Shown here: positions 23,411-31,830 of the stretch, in pieces
How the letters are laid out: every line of letters starts with the position of its first letter
Position numbering within the stretch: position 1 is the stretch's first letter
Assembly (NCBI RefSeq): GCF_015690355.1
Contig: NZ_JADPRT010000016.1
Span: forward strand, 62,001-126,000
Length of the DNA stretch: 64,000 bases
From: Streptacidiphilus fuscans
GTDB taxonomy: Bacteria > Actinomycetota > Actinomycetes > Streptomycetales > Streptomycetaceae
Direction of reading: 5' to 3'
The notes under the pieces: model-generated
Seen by the model: only the letters and a program-made list of their open reading frames with translations
The model's database searches: none
What the model was told of the DNA's origin: nothing
Made by a program: the position numbers and the translations under genes

Positions 23411-24666
23411 GCGGCGTCCTCGTGGCGATGCACCAGGAATACCCGCACCTCGGCTTCAACCCGGTCCCCGGCGTCCCCGCCGACGTCGCGTCCGTCACGG
23501 CGGCGCTGACGCAGGCCACGTCGTCGCTCAAGGAGTCCGGCGCGCTGCTCGGCCAGGTCGAGCAGGCGGGCAGCGAACTGTGGCAGGGCCAGGCGGCCGA
23601 CGCGTTCCGCGGGCACGTGGACAGCGAACTGACGAAGCGTCTGCAGACCGCCCAGACCTCCCTGGAGGCCGCGGTCACCGTCCTGACCGACTGGCACGGC
23701 GACCTGGTCGGCTTCAAGGACACCGCCGCCCAGCTCGACGCCGAGGCGGCGTCGGCGCAGGCGAAGGTGCAGCAGGCCAACGCCGAACTGAAGCAGGCCG
23801 AGGCCAACCCGAACCTCTCCCTGGTGGGCCGTGAGTACGCCAACCGGCAGATGCTGGAAGAGGCCCAGGCCGAGTACGACGCGGCCCAGCAGGCCCTGTC
23901 GCAGGCGACCTCGTCGGTCAACAACGCCGAGGAAGAGCTGCAGTCGATCCTCAAGCGCGCGCAGGAACTCTCCTCCGAGCACCAGGCGTTGTGCCACCGC
24001 TACGCCCAGCAGCTGGAACACGCGGCCCACGACCTGGCCCCGCACAAGCCGGGCATGTTCAGCCAGATGTGGAACGGCTTCACCAGCGGCCTGAGCGCGG
24101 TGGGCCACTGGGTCTCGTCCCACCTGGACCTGATCCACACGATCCTGTCCGACATCTCGGCGGTCGCCGGCCTGATCGCCCTCTGCACGCCCCCGCCGAT
24201 CGACGTGGTGGCCGGTGCCATCGCCCTGACTGCTGGCGCGGGCGCGCTGGCGACGGACCTGGCGAACCCGAAGACCCGCGACGCGATCGGGGGACTGCTG
24301 ACCGGGCACTTCACCAAGCAGAACCTCGAAGCAGGGCTGAGCGTGGCCACCGACGTGATCAGCGTCATCCCGGGAATCGGGGCGGCAGCCCGGATCACCA
24401 AGGGTGCGAAGGGACTGGAGGAGGGAGTCAAGCTCTCGTCGAAGTTCTCCGACATCGCCCATGACGCGATTCAGACCGCGAGCTTCACCGGCAAGCAGAT
24501 GGCGAAGAACCCACTGGTGCAGAAGGTCGCCGCAAAGGTGACCACTGACAGCGCCGAACTCTTCGCGACGAAGGTGAACCAGGGCAAGAAGGCCGTCACC
24601 GAGATCTACAAGACCATCACGGGCTCGGGCGACTCTTCGAACAACAGCCAGGGAGCCACCGCGTGA
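23407..24666 (+). CDS. Putative type VII-secreted cargo protein with WXG-like N-terminal domain
   Basis: A 419-residue protein. The N-terminal 200 residues are coiled and Ala/Gln/Glu-rich and include SELWQGQAADAFRGHVDSEL, a WxG motif in the helix turn as found in T7SS cargo signal domains. A hydrophobic middle (LSDISAVAGLIALCTPPPID, then VVAGAIALTAGAGALATDLA and VISVIPGIGAAARITKGAKG, about 245-345) resembles the pretoxin region of polymorphic toxins. The last 90 residues are polar with Lys/Thr and show no toxin domain I recognise. Both ends overlap neighbours in GTGA, so it is the centre of a coupled cassette. It could be a toxin with a novel C-terminal domain or a structural secreted protein. 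Confidence 0.65.
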   Translation: MSGVLVAMHQEYPHLGFNPVPGVPADVASVTAALTQATSSLKESGALLGQVEQAGSELWQGQAADAFRGHVDSELTKRLQTAQTSLEAAVTVLTDWHGDLVGFKDTAAQLDAEAASAQAKVQQANAELKQAEANPNLSLVGREYANRQMLEEAQAEYDAAQQALSQATSSVNNAEEELQSILKRAQELSSEHQALCHRYAQQLEHAAHDLAPHKPGMFSQMWNGFTSGLSAVGHWVSSHLDLIHTILSDISAVAGLIALCTPPPIDVVAGAIALTAGAGALATDLANPKTRDAIGGLLTGHFTKQNLEAGLSVATDVISVIPGIGAAARITKGAKGLEEGVKLSSKFSDIAHDAIQTASFTGKQMAKNPLVQKVAAKVTTDSAELFATKVNQGKKAVTEIYKTITGSGDSSNNSQGATA

Positions 24667-25349
24667 GCCGCATCGACGCACTGCTGGGCGGCTCCCGCCC
24701 GGTCTCGGACGAGTCCCGGCAGATCTGGGTCAACCTTCCGGAGGGTTACACAGCCCTGCCGCTGACAGACGTAAGCGGCACCCTGGAGCGTGCGGCGGCA
24801 ATTGTCGCCGAGTTCGCTCCGGAACCACTACGGGAGCTCGTGGCGCCTACAGCGGACCTGTTGGAGTTCCTGCTGCTCGAACTGAGCGAACGAGGAGCCA
24901 GCTACTGCGGGTTGGGGCAGCACATCTCCCCCGTGGACGGCACCCTGGTCAGTTCGACACTTGTCGTCTCGCTTCACTCCACCAACGCGAGCGGTGACCC
25001 GAAGCAGTTGCTCGGCGAGATGGCGAAGCGCGTCGACCCTGCGTCGTTGGAGGACGGCGACGCGGAGTTGGTCGACCTCCTCGGCAACCCGGTGCTCTTC
25101 CTCGAAGGAGTCCGCCGGCTGCCGATGCCCGAGAACGACGACCCTTCAGCGACCTCGCCCCTGTTCACGATGGAGGCGCTGGTCCCGTCCCCGGACGGGG
25201 ACCTTCTCGCAGCGATCGAGTTCGCCACGCCTTTCCTCGACCAGGGCCCCCAATTCCGGGTGATGCTCGCCCAGTTCGCGGCTTCGGTCAGCTTCGAGGC
25301 ACCACCCCCCGAGCCCGACACCAGCAGCATCCTGTCAGCGCTCGGCTAG
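24663..25349 (+). CDS. Unknown acidic protein of the WXG cassette
   Basis: I do not recognise this 228-residue protein. It is acidic, has no signal peptide or membrane helix, and contains alternating hydrophobic strands (LFTMEALVPSPDGDLLAAIE, LVSSTLVVSLHSTN) and a C-terminal Pro/Glu-rich tail (EAPPPEPDTSS). Third codon positions are less GC-biased than in most of the window. The GTG start overlaps the stop of the cargo gene (GTGA), so it is made together with it. An immunity protein, a chaperone or an EspG-like adaptor would suit the position, but no motif proves any of these. Confidence 0.65.
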   Translation: MSRIDALLGGSRPVSDESRQIWVNLPEGYTALPLTDVSGTLERAAAIVAEFAPEPLRELVAPTADLLEFLLLELSERGASYCGLGQHISPVDGTLVSSTLVVSLHSTNASGDPKQLLGEMAKRVDPASLEDGDAELVDLLGNPVLFLEGVRRLPMPENDDPSATSPLFTMEALVPSPDGDLLAAIEFATPFLDQGPQFRVMLAQFAASVSFEAPPPEPDTSSILSALG

Positions 25350-25364
25350 ATCTGGAGTTCTTGC

Positions 25365-26021
25365 ATGCAGCAGTTCGTCTCGCCCAACACCCTCGACAAC
25401 CCTGCGGTGCGCGCCGAGCTCGAAAAGCGCAAGACGTCGAAGCTGAAGGAGAAGCGCCGTTACGCGGAGGCCTACGAACTGCTGCTGCAGCACTGCCCCT
25501 GGCGGGAGTTCGGGTACCGGGTGGGTCGCTGGGACCGAGTCCCGACGATGGACTTCTGCGGGCTCCGACTCGTCGAGTGGGAGAAGACGGATGTGATGCA
25601 GCTGATCGACCTCGGCTCCGGGCGGGCGATCAGCGAGATGTATCTCGATCCTCAGCCGCTCCCCTTCGGGAGCAACGCGAAGCTGCCTCGGCCCTCCGGA
25701 CGGGTCTGGCTGGCCGGGAGCCCGTTCTCCAAGGCGGTGTTGAGCCTGCACGGATCCGAGATCGGCCTCTGGCAGGCCACGGCACCGCACCTGCTGGTCG
25801 AGGACCCCGAGGAGCTGGCCCGCCATCTGCTCTCCGGCCAGGAGCGGCTGCCGCGCGAGCCCTACCAGCAGGTGGACCGTTACGGGCGGTCCACCTGGCT
25901 CGCGGACCGCCCCGAGAAGCCGCGTAAGAAGGACGGGTTCACCTGGCGGTTCCGGGACATCGACCGGACGGACATGCACAACATGCGCCAAGGCGGCAAG
26001 TGGCGCTGGGTGGGCCACTGA
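25365..26021 (+). CDS. Unknown basic protein at the end of the WXG cassette
   Basis: A 218-residue protein I do not recognise. The start MQQFVSPNTLDNPAVRAELE has GGAG eight bases upstream. It contains a Trp-rich middle (WREFGYRVGRWDRVPTMDF, RVWLAGSPFSKAVLSL) and a basic, Trp-rich C-terminus (RKKDGFTWRFRDIDRTD followed by HNMRQGGKWRWVGH). No signal peptide or membrane segment is visible, and the last gene in a cargo cassette is often an immunity or accessory gene. The basic C-terminal region with paired His and Asp might also be nucleic-acid binding. It follows the previous gene by 15 bases and is convergent with the DUF445 gene. Confidence 0.62.
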   Translation: MQQFVSPNTLDNPAVRAELEKRKTSKLKEKRRYAEAYELLLQHCPWREFGYRVGRWDRVPTMDFCGLRLVEWEKTDVMQLIDLGSGRAISEMYLDPQPLPFGSNAKLPRPSGRVWLAGSPFSKAVLSLHGSEIGLWQATAPHLLVEDPEELARHLLSGQERLPREPYQQVDRYGRSTWLADRPEKPRKKDGFTWRFRDIDRTDMHNMRQGGKWRWVGH

Positions 26022-26040
26022 CGGCTCATCAGGTCAGCCC

Positions 26041-27369
26041 TCACACCAGCACCGACACCGTGTGGATCAGCAGCCCCGCGATCGCGCCGACCACCGTGCC
26101 GTTGATGCGGATGAACTGCAGGTCGCGTCCCACGTTCGCCTCGATCTTGCGGGAGGCGTCGTTGGCGTCCCAGCCCGCGACCGTCTCGGAGATCAGCGAG
26201 GTGATCTCGCCGCGGTAGGTGTCGACGACGTACTCCGCCGCGTCCTCCAGCCAGCGGTCGACCTTGGCCTGCAGCCGCTCGTCGGCCGCCAGGCGCGCGC
26301 CGAAGCTGCGGATGCCGTTGCGCATGCGCACCCGGAGTTGGCTGTTCTCGTCCTCCGCCGCCTCCAGGACCATGCCGCGGACCGCGCTCCACGCCGACGC
26401 GATCAGGTCCTGGACCTCGGGGCGGGCCAGCAGGTCCGCCTTGGCGCGCTCGATCCGGCCGATGGTCTCCGGGTCGTCGCGCAGCTCCTCCGCGAAGTCG
26501 GAGAGGAAGCTGTCGACCGCGCCGCGCGCCGCATGGCCGGGGTCGTCGCGGACCTCGGTGGCGAAGCGCAGCAGCTCCTTGTAGACGCGGACACCGATCT
26601 GGTTGTCGATGAACTTGGGCGTCCAGCCCGGGGCCTCCTCGGAGATGGTCCGGACGACCTGCTCGCGGTGCTCGACCAGCCAGTCGTGGGCGCGGATCAC
26701 GCACAGGTCGACCACCCCGCGGTGTCCGCCCTCCTCCACGATGCGCGCCAGCATCCTCCCGAGCGGCTGGGCGATCGGCTGGGCGGTGGCGCGGCGGGTG
26801 ACCGCCTCGCCGACGACCGCCTGGACGTCCTCGTCCCGCAGCACCGCCAGCGCGCCCCGCAGCGCGGCCGAGGCCTCCCGGGTGACCTTCTCCGCGCTGC
26901 CGGGCGCGGACAGCCACTGCCCCACCCGCCTGCCGACGCCGAGCGCCGCGAGCCTGCCCCGGACCACCTCGACGGAGAGGAAGTTCTCCCCCACGAAGGT
27001 GCCGAGACTGACCCCGAAGGCGTCCTTCTTGGTCGGGATGATCGCGGTGTGCGGGATCGGCAGGCCGAGCGGATGCTTGAACAGCGCCGTCACGGCGAAC
27101 CAGTCCGCCAGCGCGCCGACCATGCCCGCCTCGGCGGCGGCCTGGACGTAGCCGACCCACGAACCGGCCCCGGAACGCAGCGCCCAGGTGGTCACGATGT
27201 AGATCACCGTCGCCACCACCAGGAACCCCGTGGCGATGGTCTTCATCCGCCGAACGCCACGCCGTTTCACCTCGTCGGAGGCGGTGTAGCGCACCGCGCC
27301 CGCCCCGCCTGGCATACGGTCGGCTTGCGCGTCGGACGCGTCTTTCGGCTTCATCGGGAGCGTATCCAC
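26041..27369 (-). CDS. DUF445 family membrane-associated protein
   Basis: A protein of up to 442 residues with a DUF445 plan. Helix 1 (TIATGFLVVATVIYIVTTWA) and a second hydrophobic stretch (AAAEAGMVGALADWFAVTAL) lead into the family's conserved FKHPLGLPIPHTAIIPTKKD and SLGTFVGENFL segment. Long helical repeats of Val/Glu/Asp-rich sequence follow, and a C-terminal helix (FIRINGTVVGAIAGLLIHTV) closes it. Homologues, including YjiN/YheB-type proteins, are membrane-anchored with unknown role. The annotated GTG start lacks a ribosome-binding site; ATG at 27354 is an alternative. Divergent from the class V aminotransferase, convergent with the WXG cassette. Confidence 0.82.
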   Translation of the reverse strand: MDTLPMKPKDASDAQADRMPGGAGAVRYTASDEVKRRGVRRMKTIATGFLVVATVIYIVTTWALRSGAGSWVGYVQAAAEAGMVGALADWFAVTALFKHPLGLPIPHTAIIPTKKDAFGVSLGTFVGENFLSVEVVRGRLAALGVGRRVGQWLSAPGSAEKVTREASAALRGALAVLRDEDVQAVVGEAVTRRATAQPIAQPLGRMLARIVEEGGHRGVVDLCVIRAHDWLVEHREQVVRTISEEAPGWTPKFIDNQIGVRVYKELLRFATEVRDDPGHAARGAVDSFLSDFAEELRDDPETIGRIERAKADLLARPEVQDLIASAWSAVRGMVLEAAEDENSQLRVRMRNGIRSFGARLAADERLQAKVDRWLEDAAEYVVDTYRGEITSLISETVAGWDANDASRKIEANVGRDLQFIRINGTVVGAIAGLLIHTVSVLV

Positions 27370-27425
27370 CCAGCAAGTGTCACCCGCCCGCCAGCAAAAC
27401 GGTCGAACCGCCGGAGAGATCCACG

Positions 27426-28595
27426 ATGTCGTCCAGCAGTTCCGTCACGCCGCCTCCCGGCGCCGCCCCCTCGACCGCCGGGCTCTCCGGCTACGGCGAG
27501 CATTTCGCGGAGCCGACCGGCTATCTCGACTTCGGCCGCTTCGGGCCGCCCTCCCGGGACGTGCTGGACACGACGCAGCGGCTGATGGAACAGAGCGCCC
27601 ACGCCGGCTCGGACACCGTGGACGAGCTGATGCGGCAGGAGCTGCGCGCCCGTCAGGCGGCGGCGCGGCTGCTGGGCGGCGTCGACGTGGACGCGGTGGC
27701 GCTGCTGCCGAACGCGAGCACCGGCCTGTTCCACGCCGCGTTCGGGCTGCCGCACGGCACCGTTCTGGTCCCCGCCCGGGAGTTCCCGTCCAACGCCTAC
27801 CCGTGGCTGCGTGCGGCTCGCCTGGGGCGGGTCCAGCCCGTCTCGCTGGAGCCGGACGGCTTCGGCCGGATCACGCCGGAGCTGGTCCGGCAGGCGCTGA
27901 CGCCCGAGACGGTGGCCGTCTCGCTCTCCGCGGTGGACTACCGCACCGGCTACCGCGCCGACCTGGCCGGCATCCGCGAGGTGATCGGCCCGGACCGGCT
28001 GCTGATCGTCGACGCGATGCAGGGCATGGGTGTGGTCGACCTGCCCTGGTCAGCGGCGGACCTGCTGGTGACCGGCGGTCAGAAGTGGCTGCGCGCGGGC
28101 TGGGCGACGGGCTTCCTCTACGCCTCCGACCGCGCCCTGGAACGGCTCGAACCGACGCTGACCGGCTGGACGGGCGTGGTCGACGCGGGGGTCTTCGACA
28201 GCCAGGAGCACGCGGTCGCCCCGGGCGCCGGACGCTTCTCGCTCACCAACCTCAGCCCGATCACAGCGGGCGCGCTGGCCGCCGCGCTGGAGCTGGTCGA
28301 GCAGGCGGGCGTGGGCCGGATCCAGGCCCACATCGCCCAGCGCACGGCCGAGCTGATCGACACCGTCCGCAGCGCGGGCGGCGTCGTCCTCTCCCCCGAG
28401 GCGGAGCAGGAACGCGCGGGCATCGTCGCCTTCGCCATGCCGCGCACCCAGGCCCCGCTCGTCGGTGAGCACCTGGCCAAGCACGGCGTGGTGGTCACCA
28501 CGCGCCCCGACCAACTCCGGTTCTCCGCGCACGCGTCCACGACCCTGGCCACCGTCGACCTGGTCCACCGGGCGCTCACGTCGTTGCCGGTCTGA
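27426..28595 (+). CDS. Class V aminotransferase-fold PLP enzyme
   Basis: A 389-residue PLP enzyme. YLDFGRFGPPSRDVLD starts the fold, LLPNASTGLFHAAFGLPHGT binds the phosphate, LLIVDAMQGMGVVDLPW holds the Asp that pairs with the pyridine nitrogen, and VTGGQKWLRAGWATGFL carries the Schiff-base Lys. This set is seen in serine:pyruvate/ alanine-glyoxylate aminotransferases, kynureninase-like enzymes and cysteine desulfurases. No cysteine that would act as a persulfide carrier lies near the C-terminus, so desulfurase activity is less likely. GAGAG precedes the ATG by six bases. It stands alone, ends at a strong bidirectional stem-loop, and its substrate is unknown. Confidence 0.85.
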   Translation: MSSSSSVTPPPGAAPSTAGLSGYGEHFAEPTGYLDFGRFGPPSRDVLDTTQRLMEQSAHAGSDTVDELMRQELRARQAAARLLGGVDVDAVALLPNASTGLFHAAFGLPHGTVLVPAREFPSNAYPWLRAARLGRVQPVSLEPDGFGRITPELVRQALTPETVAVSLSAVDYRTGYRADLAGIREVIGPDRLLIVDAMQGMGVVDLPWSAADLLVTGGQKWLRAGWATGFLYASDRALERLEPTLTGWTGVVDAGVFDSQEHAVAPGAGRFSLTNLSPITAGALAAALELVEQAGVGRIQAHIAQRTAELIDTVRSAGGVVLSPEAEQERAGIVAFAMPRTQAPLVGEHLAKHGVVVTTRPDQLRFSAHASTTLATVDLVHRALTSLPV

Positions 28596-28615
28596 GGCGG
28601 GCGCGGCAGAAACGC

Positions 28616-28653
28616 CGGTGGGGCGCCGCACGCGATCGTGCGACGCCCCACCG
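28616..28653. terminator. Bidirectional stem-loop terminator
   Basis: CGGTGGGGCGCCGCACG and CGTGCGACGCCCCACCG form a 17-bp stem (16 pairs) around CGAT, exactly between two convergent stop codons. Confidence 0.8.
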
Positions 28654-28666
28654 AGGTGATGAACTG

Positions 28667-29728
28667 TCAGGAGTAGTTCTTCAGGCAGAGAACGAAGTTG
28701 GCGCCGTACGACGTGTAGTTCTCCGTCGAGTCCGACGGGCACTGGGTCGTGTCCGTCGTGTTGTTGAGACGCTTCTCGACCTGGTAGAGGCCCGAGGCGC
28801 AGGGGACGATCGCCATGTCCGGGTTGGTGTTGGTCCCGTTGTTCTTGAGGCAGTCGCCGACCTGGGCGGCTCCGGCCGGGTCCGTGCCCGTGCCCGTCGA
28901 CGGATCGGCGGTCGGGCTGTCCGTCGGACTGTCCGTCGGGTTGTCCGAGGCGGACACCGTCGGGGTGGTCACCGGCGGGGTGTAGGTGGTGTCGCTGTTG
29001 TTGCTGGCCGCCGCCGCGATCAGGAGGATCAGCAGCAGCAGGAACGACACGACCGGGACCAGGAAGCCCAGCGCCTGCGGGCGCTGCATCAGGGGCTTGC
29101 CGGGGTTCATCGGCGGGCCCGGCGGGTTGGGCGCGGGCTCGGGCAGGGCCTTGAGCTTGTTGTGGATCAGGAGGTTCCTGATCAAGGTGATCGGCGTGAT
29201 GATCGACGAGCCGTAGCCCCACCAGCCCTGCACCAGCGTCTGACCGGACATGTCGCGGATCGCCGCCGTGCCACAGGTCTTGCAGAACGGGCCGGGCAGG
29301 CGCCGGAAGAACATGACCACGATCATGCCGCGATGGGCACGCACCGTGGCGTCGATCGCCGGGTAGCCACCGCAGAAGCGGCAGGTCAGTCCGTTCGGCG
29401 CCGGCGCGGCGGCGGCCCAGTCACCGGCCATCGGCTGCGCGCCGTACATCCCGCCGGGGTCCACTCCCGGCTGCGCGCCCGGCTGCGGGTAGCCGTACGC
29501 GGGCGGGGCCGGGGGCATCGGCGCTCCGCCCTGCTGCGGGAAGGGCGGCGCCTGCGGCGGCGCGGCCTGCTGCGCGTAGGGGTTGGCCTGCGCCGGGACC
29601 TGCTCCCCGTACGGGTTGGGCTGACCGTACGGATTCGGCTGCGCGTACTGGCCGGGCGGTGCGGACTGGTACGGGCCGGGCTGCCCGTACGGGTTGCCCG
29701 GGCCGGGCGGTTGCGGCGGAGTGGCCAC
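28667..29728 (-). CDS. Proline-rich membrane protein with paired Cys motifs and extracytoplasmic C-domain
   Basis: A 353-residue protein I cannot name. The first 130 residues are tyrosine/proline/glutamine repeats of the type NPYGQPNPYGEQ, disordered and cytoplasmic. CRFCGGYPA and FCKTCGTAA form two CxxC pairs about 35 residues apart around VRAHRGMIVVMFFRRLPGPF, a small zinc-ribbon-like domain. A basic stretch and one helix (LGFLVPVVSFLLLLILLIAA) lead to a Thr/Ser/Pro linker and a C-terminal domain with four cysteines (DCLKN, VPCASG, TQCPSD, FVLCLKN), which would be outside the cell. GTG at 29728 has GGGGGAAAG upstream; an ATG five codons earlier does not. This tail resembles LppU/SCO-type secreted domains of unknown role. 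Confidence 0.7.
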   Translation of the reverse strand: MATPPQPPGPGNPYGQPGPYQSAPPGQYAQPNPYGQPNPYGEQVPAQANPYAQQAAPPQAPPFPQQGGAPMPPAPPAYGYPQPGAQPGVDPGGMYGAQPMAGDWAAAAPAPNGLTCRFCGGYPAIDATVRAHRGMIVVMFFRRLPGPFCKTCGTAAIRDMSGQTLVQGWWGYGSSIITPITLIRNLLIHNKLKALPEPAPNPPGPPMNPGKPLMQRPQALGFLVPVVSFLLLLILLIAAAASNNSDTTYTPPVTTPTVSASDNPTDSPTDSPTADPSTGTGTDPAGAAQVGDCLKNNGTNTNPDMAIVPCASGLYQVEKRLNNTTDTTQCPSDSTENYTSYGANFVLCLKNYS

Positions 29729-29895
29729 GGAACTTTCCCCCATCGAACGGTCGATATCCGCGGGTCGCGATATCAGCTGACTCTCAAACATGCGGACTTT
29801 ATCCGGTTCTTAGTGCCGCCGCAGGCCCCGCCCACCCGCTGGGGCCGAGTGCACAACATCTTCACTGCGCAGAAGGTTAGTTGTCGTGAAAACAA

Positions 29896-29925
29896 GGGTG
29901 GGCCTGTCGTCCGACCGGCCCACCC
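29896..29925 (-). terminator. Intrinsic terminator of the ABC-2 operon
   Basis: GGGTGGGCC and GGCCCACCC form a 9-bp stem; on the minus strand it is followed by TTGTTTTC, fitting a classical terminator 21 bases after the ATPase gene. Confidence 0.75.
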
Positions 29926-29946
29926 TCGCCGTCACCTCAGCCCGGG

Positions 29947-30933
29947 TCAGCCCGCGACCGGCTCCGCCGCCCCCTCTTCCTCGCCCGCGTACATCCGGGC
30001 GATCACGTCCTCGATCTCCGGCTCACGCACCGACAGGTCGCGCAGCTCGTAACGGCCGGCCAGGTCCGCGACCAGCGGAGCGGCGCTCGCCGCGGCCGGG
30101 AAGGCGAGCCACTGCCGGGCGCCCTCGACGCGCAGCACCCGCGTCCCCGGAAGCTCGATCGGCGGGACCTCGCGGTCGAGGTCGACGACGAGCGTGCGCT
30201 CGCTGCGGCCCTGGTCGTGGAGGCCGTCGAGGTCGCCGTCGTAGACGACCCGCCCGTGGTCGATCACCATCACGCGCGAGCACAACTGCTCGATGTCGGT
30301 GAGGTCGTGGGTGGTCAGCAGCACGGTCGTGCCCTGCTCCGCGTTGACCTGGGCCAGGAACTCGCGGACCCGGCGCTTGCTCACCACGTCCAGGCCGATG
30401 GTCGGTTCGTCGAGATAGAGCACCTCGGGCTGGTGCAGCAGAGCCGCCGCGATGTCGCCGCGCATCCGCTGGCCGAGCGAGAGCTGGCGCACGGGCACGT
30501 CCAACAGGTCGCCCAGCTCCAGCAGTTCGACGCAGCGGTCGAGGTTGCGCCGGTAGTCGGCGTCCGGGATCCGGTAGATGCGCCGGGCCAGTTCGTACGA
30601 GTCGCGCAGCGGCAGGTCCCACCACAGCGTGGTGCGCTGACCGAAGACGACGCCCATCCGCTGGGCCAGGCGCACGCGTTCGCGCATCGGGTCGGCGCCC
30701 GCGACCCGCAGCCGGCCGCTGCTGGGCAGCAGGATGCCGGTGAGCATCTTGATGGTGGTCGACTTCCCGGCGCCGTTCGGCCCGATGTATCCGACCATCT
30801 CACCGCGCCGGACCTGAAAGTCCAGCCCGGTCACCGCGTCCACCCGCACCTTGGTACGCCGGAACCGGCCCGCGCGACGGCGCAGGGTGAAGCTCTTGGT
30901 CACTCCCTCGACCTCGATCAGTACGTCGTTCAC
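29947..30933 (-). CDS. ABC-2 exporter ATP-binding protein
   Basis: A 328-residue ATPase: Walker A GYIGPNGAGKSTTIKMLTG, signature LSLGQRMRGDIAAALLH, Walker B VLYLDEPTIGLDVVSKRRV and the H-loop LLTTHDLTDIEQ. GVVFGQRTTLWWDLPLRDSY is typical of the DUF990/ABC2_membrane_6-linked ATPases. A C-terminal extension of about 75 residues after the ATPase core is normal in this branch. It is the third gene of a minus-strand operon with two ABC-2 permeases upstream and ends 22 bases before a strong intrinsic terminator. The GTG start has AAGGGAAT upstream. Substrate unknown; related systems export small hydrophobic compounds or lipids. Confidence 0.88.
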   Translation of the reverse strand: MNDVLIEVEGVTKSFTLRRRAGRFRRTKVRVDAVTGLDFQVRRGEMVGYIGPNGAGKSTTIKMLTGILLPSSGRLRVAGADPMRERVRLAQRMGVVFGQRTTLWWDLPLRDSYELARRIYRIPDADYRRNLDRCVELLELGDLLDVPVRQLSLGQRMRGDIAAALLHQPEVLYLDEPTIGLDVVSKRRVREFLAQVNAEQGTTVLLTTHDLTDIEQLCSRVMVIDHGRVVYDGDLDGLHDQGRSERTLVVDLDREVPPIELPGTRVLRVEGARQWLAFPAAASAAPLVADLAGRYELRDLSVREPEIEDVIARMYAGEEEGAAEPVAG

Positions 30934-30969
30934 GAGAATTCCCTTCCAAGAGCGGCAACTGACGTTGAA

Positions 30970-31830
30970 TCAACTTCCGGTGCTGCGGTAGGCGCGGACT
31001 CCCGCGCGCCACAGCAGCCCGGCGGCGACGGCGCTGAGCAGCGCGGCGATCGGCGAGGCGAAGCGGAACCACCCGGGCAGCCCCAACGGGTCGGGCCGGT
31101 CGAGCAGGTAGAGCGAGGGCAGCCAGTTGACGAAGGCCAACGGGACGCCGAAGACGGTGCCGCGGACCAGGTCCTTGGCGAAGACGGTCGGCGGGTACTG
31201 AAGCATCGTCATGCCGCCGTAGGTGAACGAGCTCTGGACCTCCGACGCGTCGGCCATGACGAACTGGAACGCCGCGCCGCCGACGAAGACCGAGCCGAAG
31301 ATCACCGTTCCGCAGACCACCAGCGAGGCGAAGACCAGCACCTTGGCCGGGCTCCAGGCCAGGTCGAGGTGGACCAGCGACCAGGTGAGGACCGTGCCCG
31401 CCTGCGCGATCCGGCCGAGCCGCCGCAACGCGAACCGGTCCGCGGCCTGCTGTGCCAGCGCCGGGACAGGCCGGACCAGCGTGGTGTCCATGGAACCGTC
31501 GCGCACCCGCTCGCCGAGCGTGTCCATGCTGCCGACCAGCATGTCGGCCAGGCCAAGCGTCAGCCCGGAGGTGCCGTAGAGGAACGCGACCTGGGGCAGC
31601 GTCCAGCCGCCCAGTGCGCTGGTGTGCAGGAAGATCACGGCGATGACGACGAAGTCCATGCCGGACGCGGCCATGTTGCCGACCGTGGTCATCCAGAACG
31701 AGGCGGGGTACGCCAGGGCCGCACGCGTCCACATCGCGATGATCCAGCCGTAGCTGCGCACCGCGTGCCGGAGCTCGGTGGCGAACCCCGACGCCGGGCC
31801 CGATGTCCCGCCTGACGTCAGGTCAGCCAC
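30970..31830 (-). CDS. ABC-2 type permease (second of two)
   Basis: A 286-residue integral membrane protein with about six hydrophobic segments, among them SGMDFVVIAVIFLHTSALGG, LVFASLVVCGTVIFGSVFVG and ASPIAALLSAVAAGLLWRAG. The organisation and the pairing with a similar permease and the ATPase are those of the ABC2_membrane_6 group (DUF990), often found as two unequal permeases. GTG starts inside the last eight bases of the first permease gene (GTGGCTGA), so expression is coupled. The N-terminal 20 residues are Gly/Ser/Thr-rich. It forms one half of the exporter pore. Confidence 0.82.
   Translation of the reverse strand: MADLTSGGTSGPASGFATELRHAVRSYGWIIAMWTRAALAYPASFWMTTVGNMAASGMDFVVIAVIFLHTSALGGWTLPQVAFLYGTSGLTLGLADMLVGSMDTLGERVRDGSMDTTLVRPVPALAQQAADRFALRRLGRIAQAGTVLTWSLVHLDLAWSPAKVLVFASLVVCGTVIFGSVFVGGAAFQFVMADASEVQSSFTYGGMTMLQYPPTVFAKDLVRGTVFGVPLAFVNWLPSLYLLDRPDPLGLPGWFRFASPIAALLSAVAAGLLWRAGVRAYRSTGS

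Noticed and set aside
27426..28595. Cysteine desulfurase
   Set aside because: The PLP Lys is present but no conserved catalytic cysteine loop is seen near the C-terminus.
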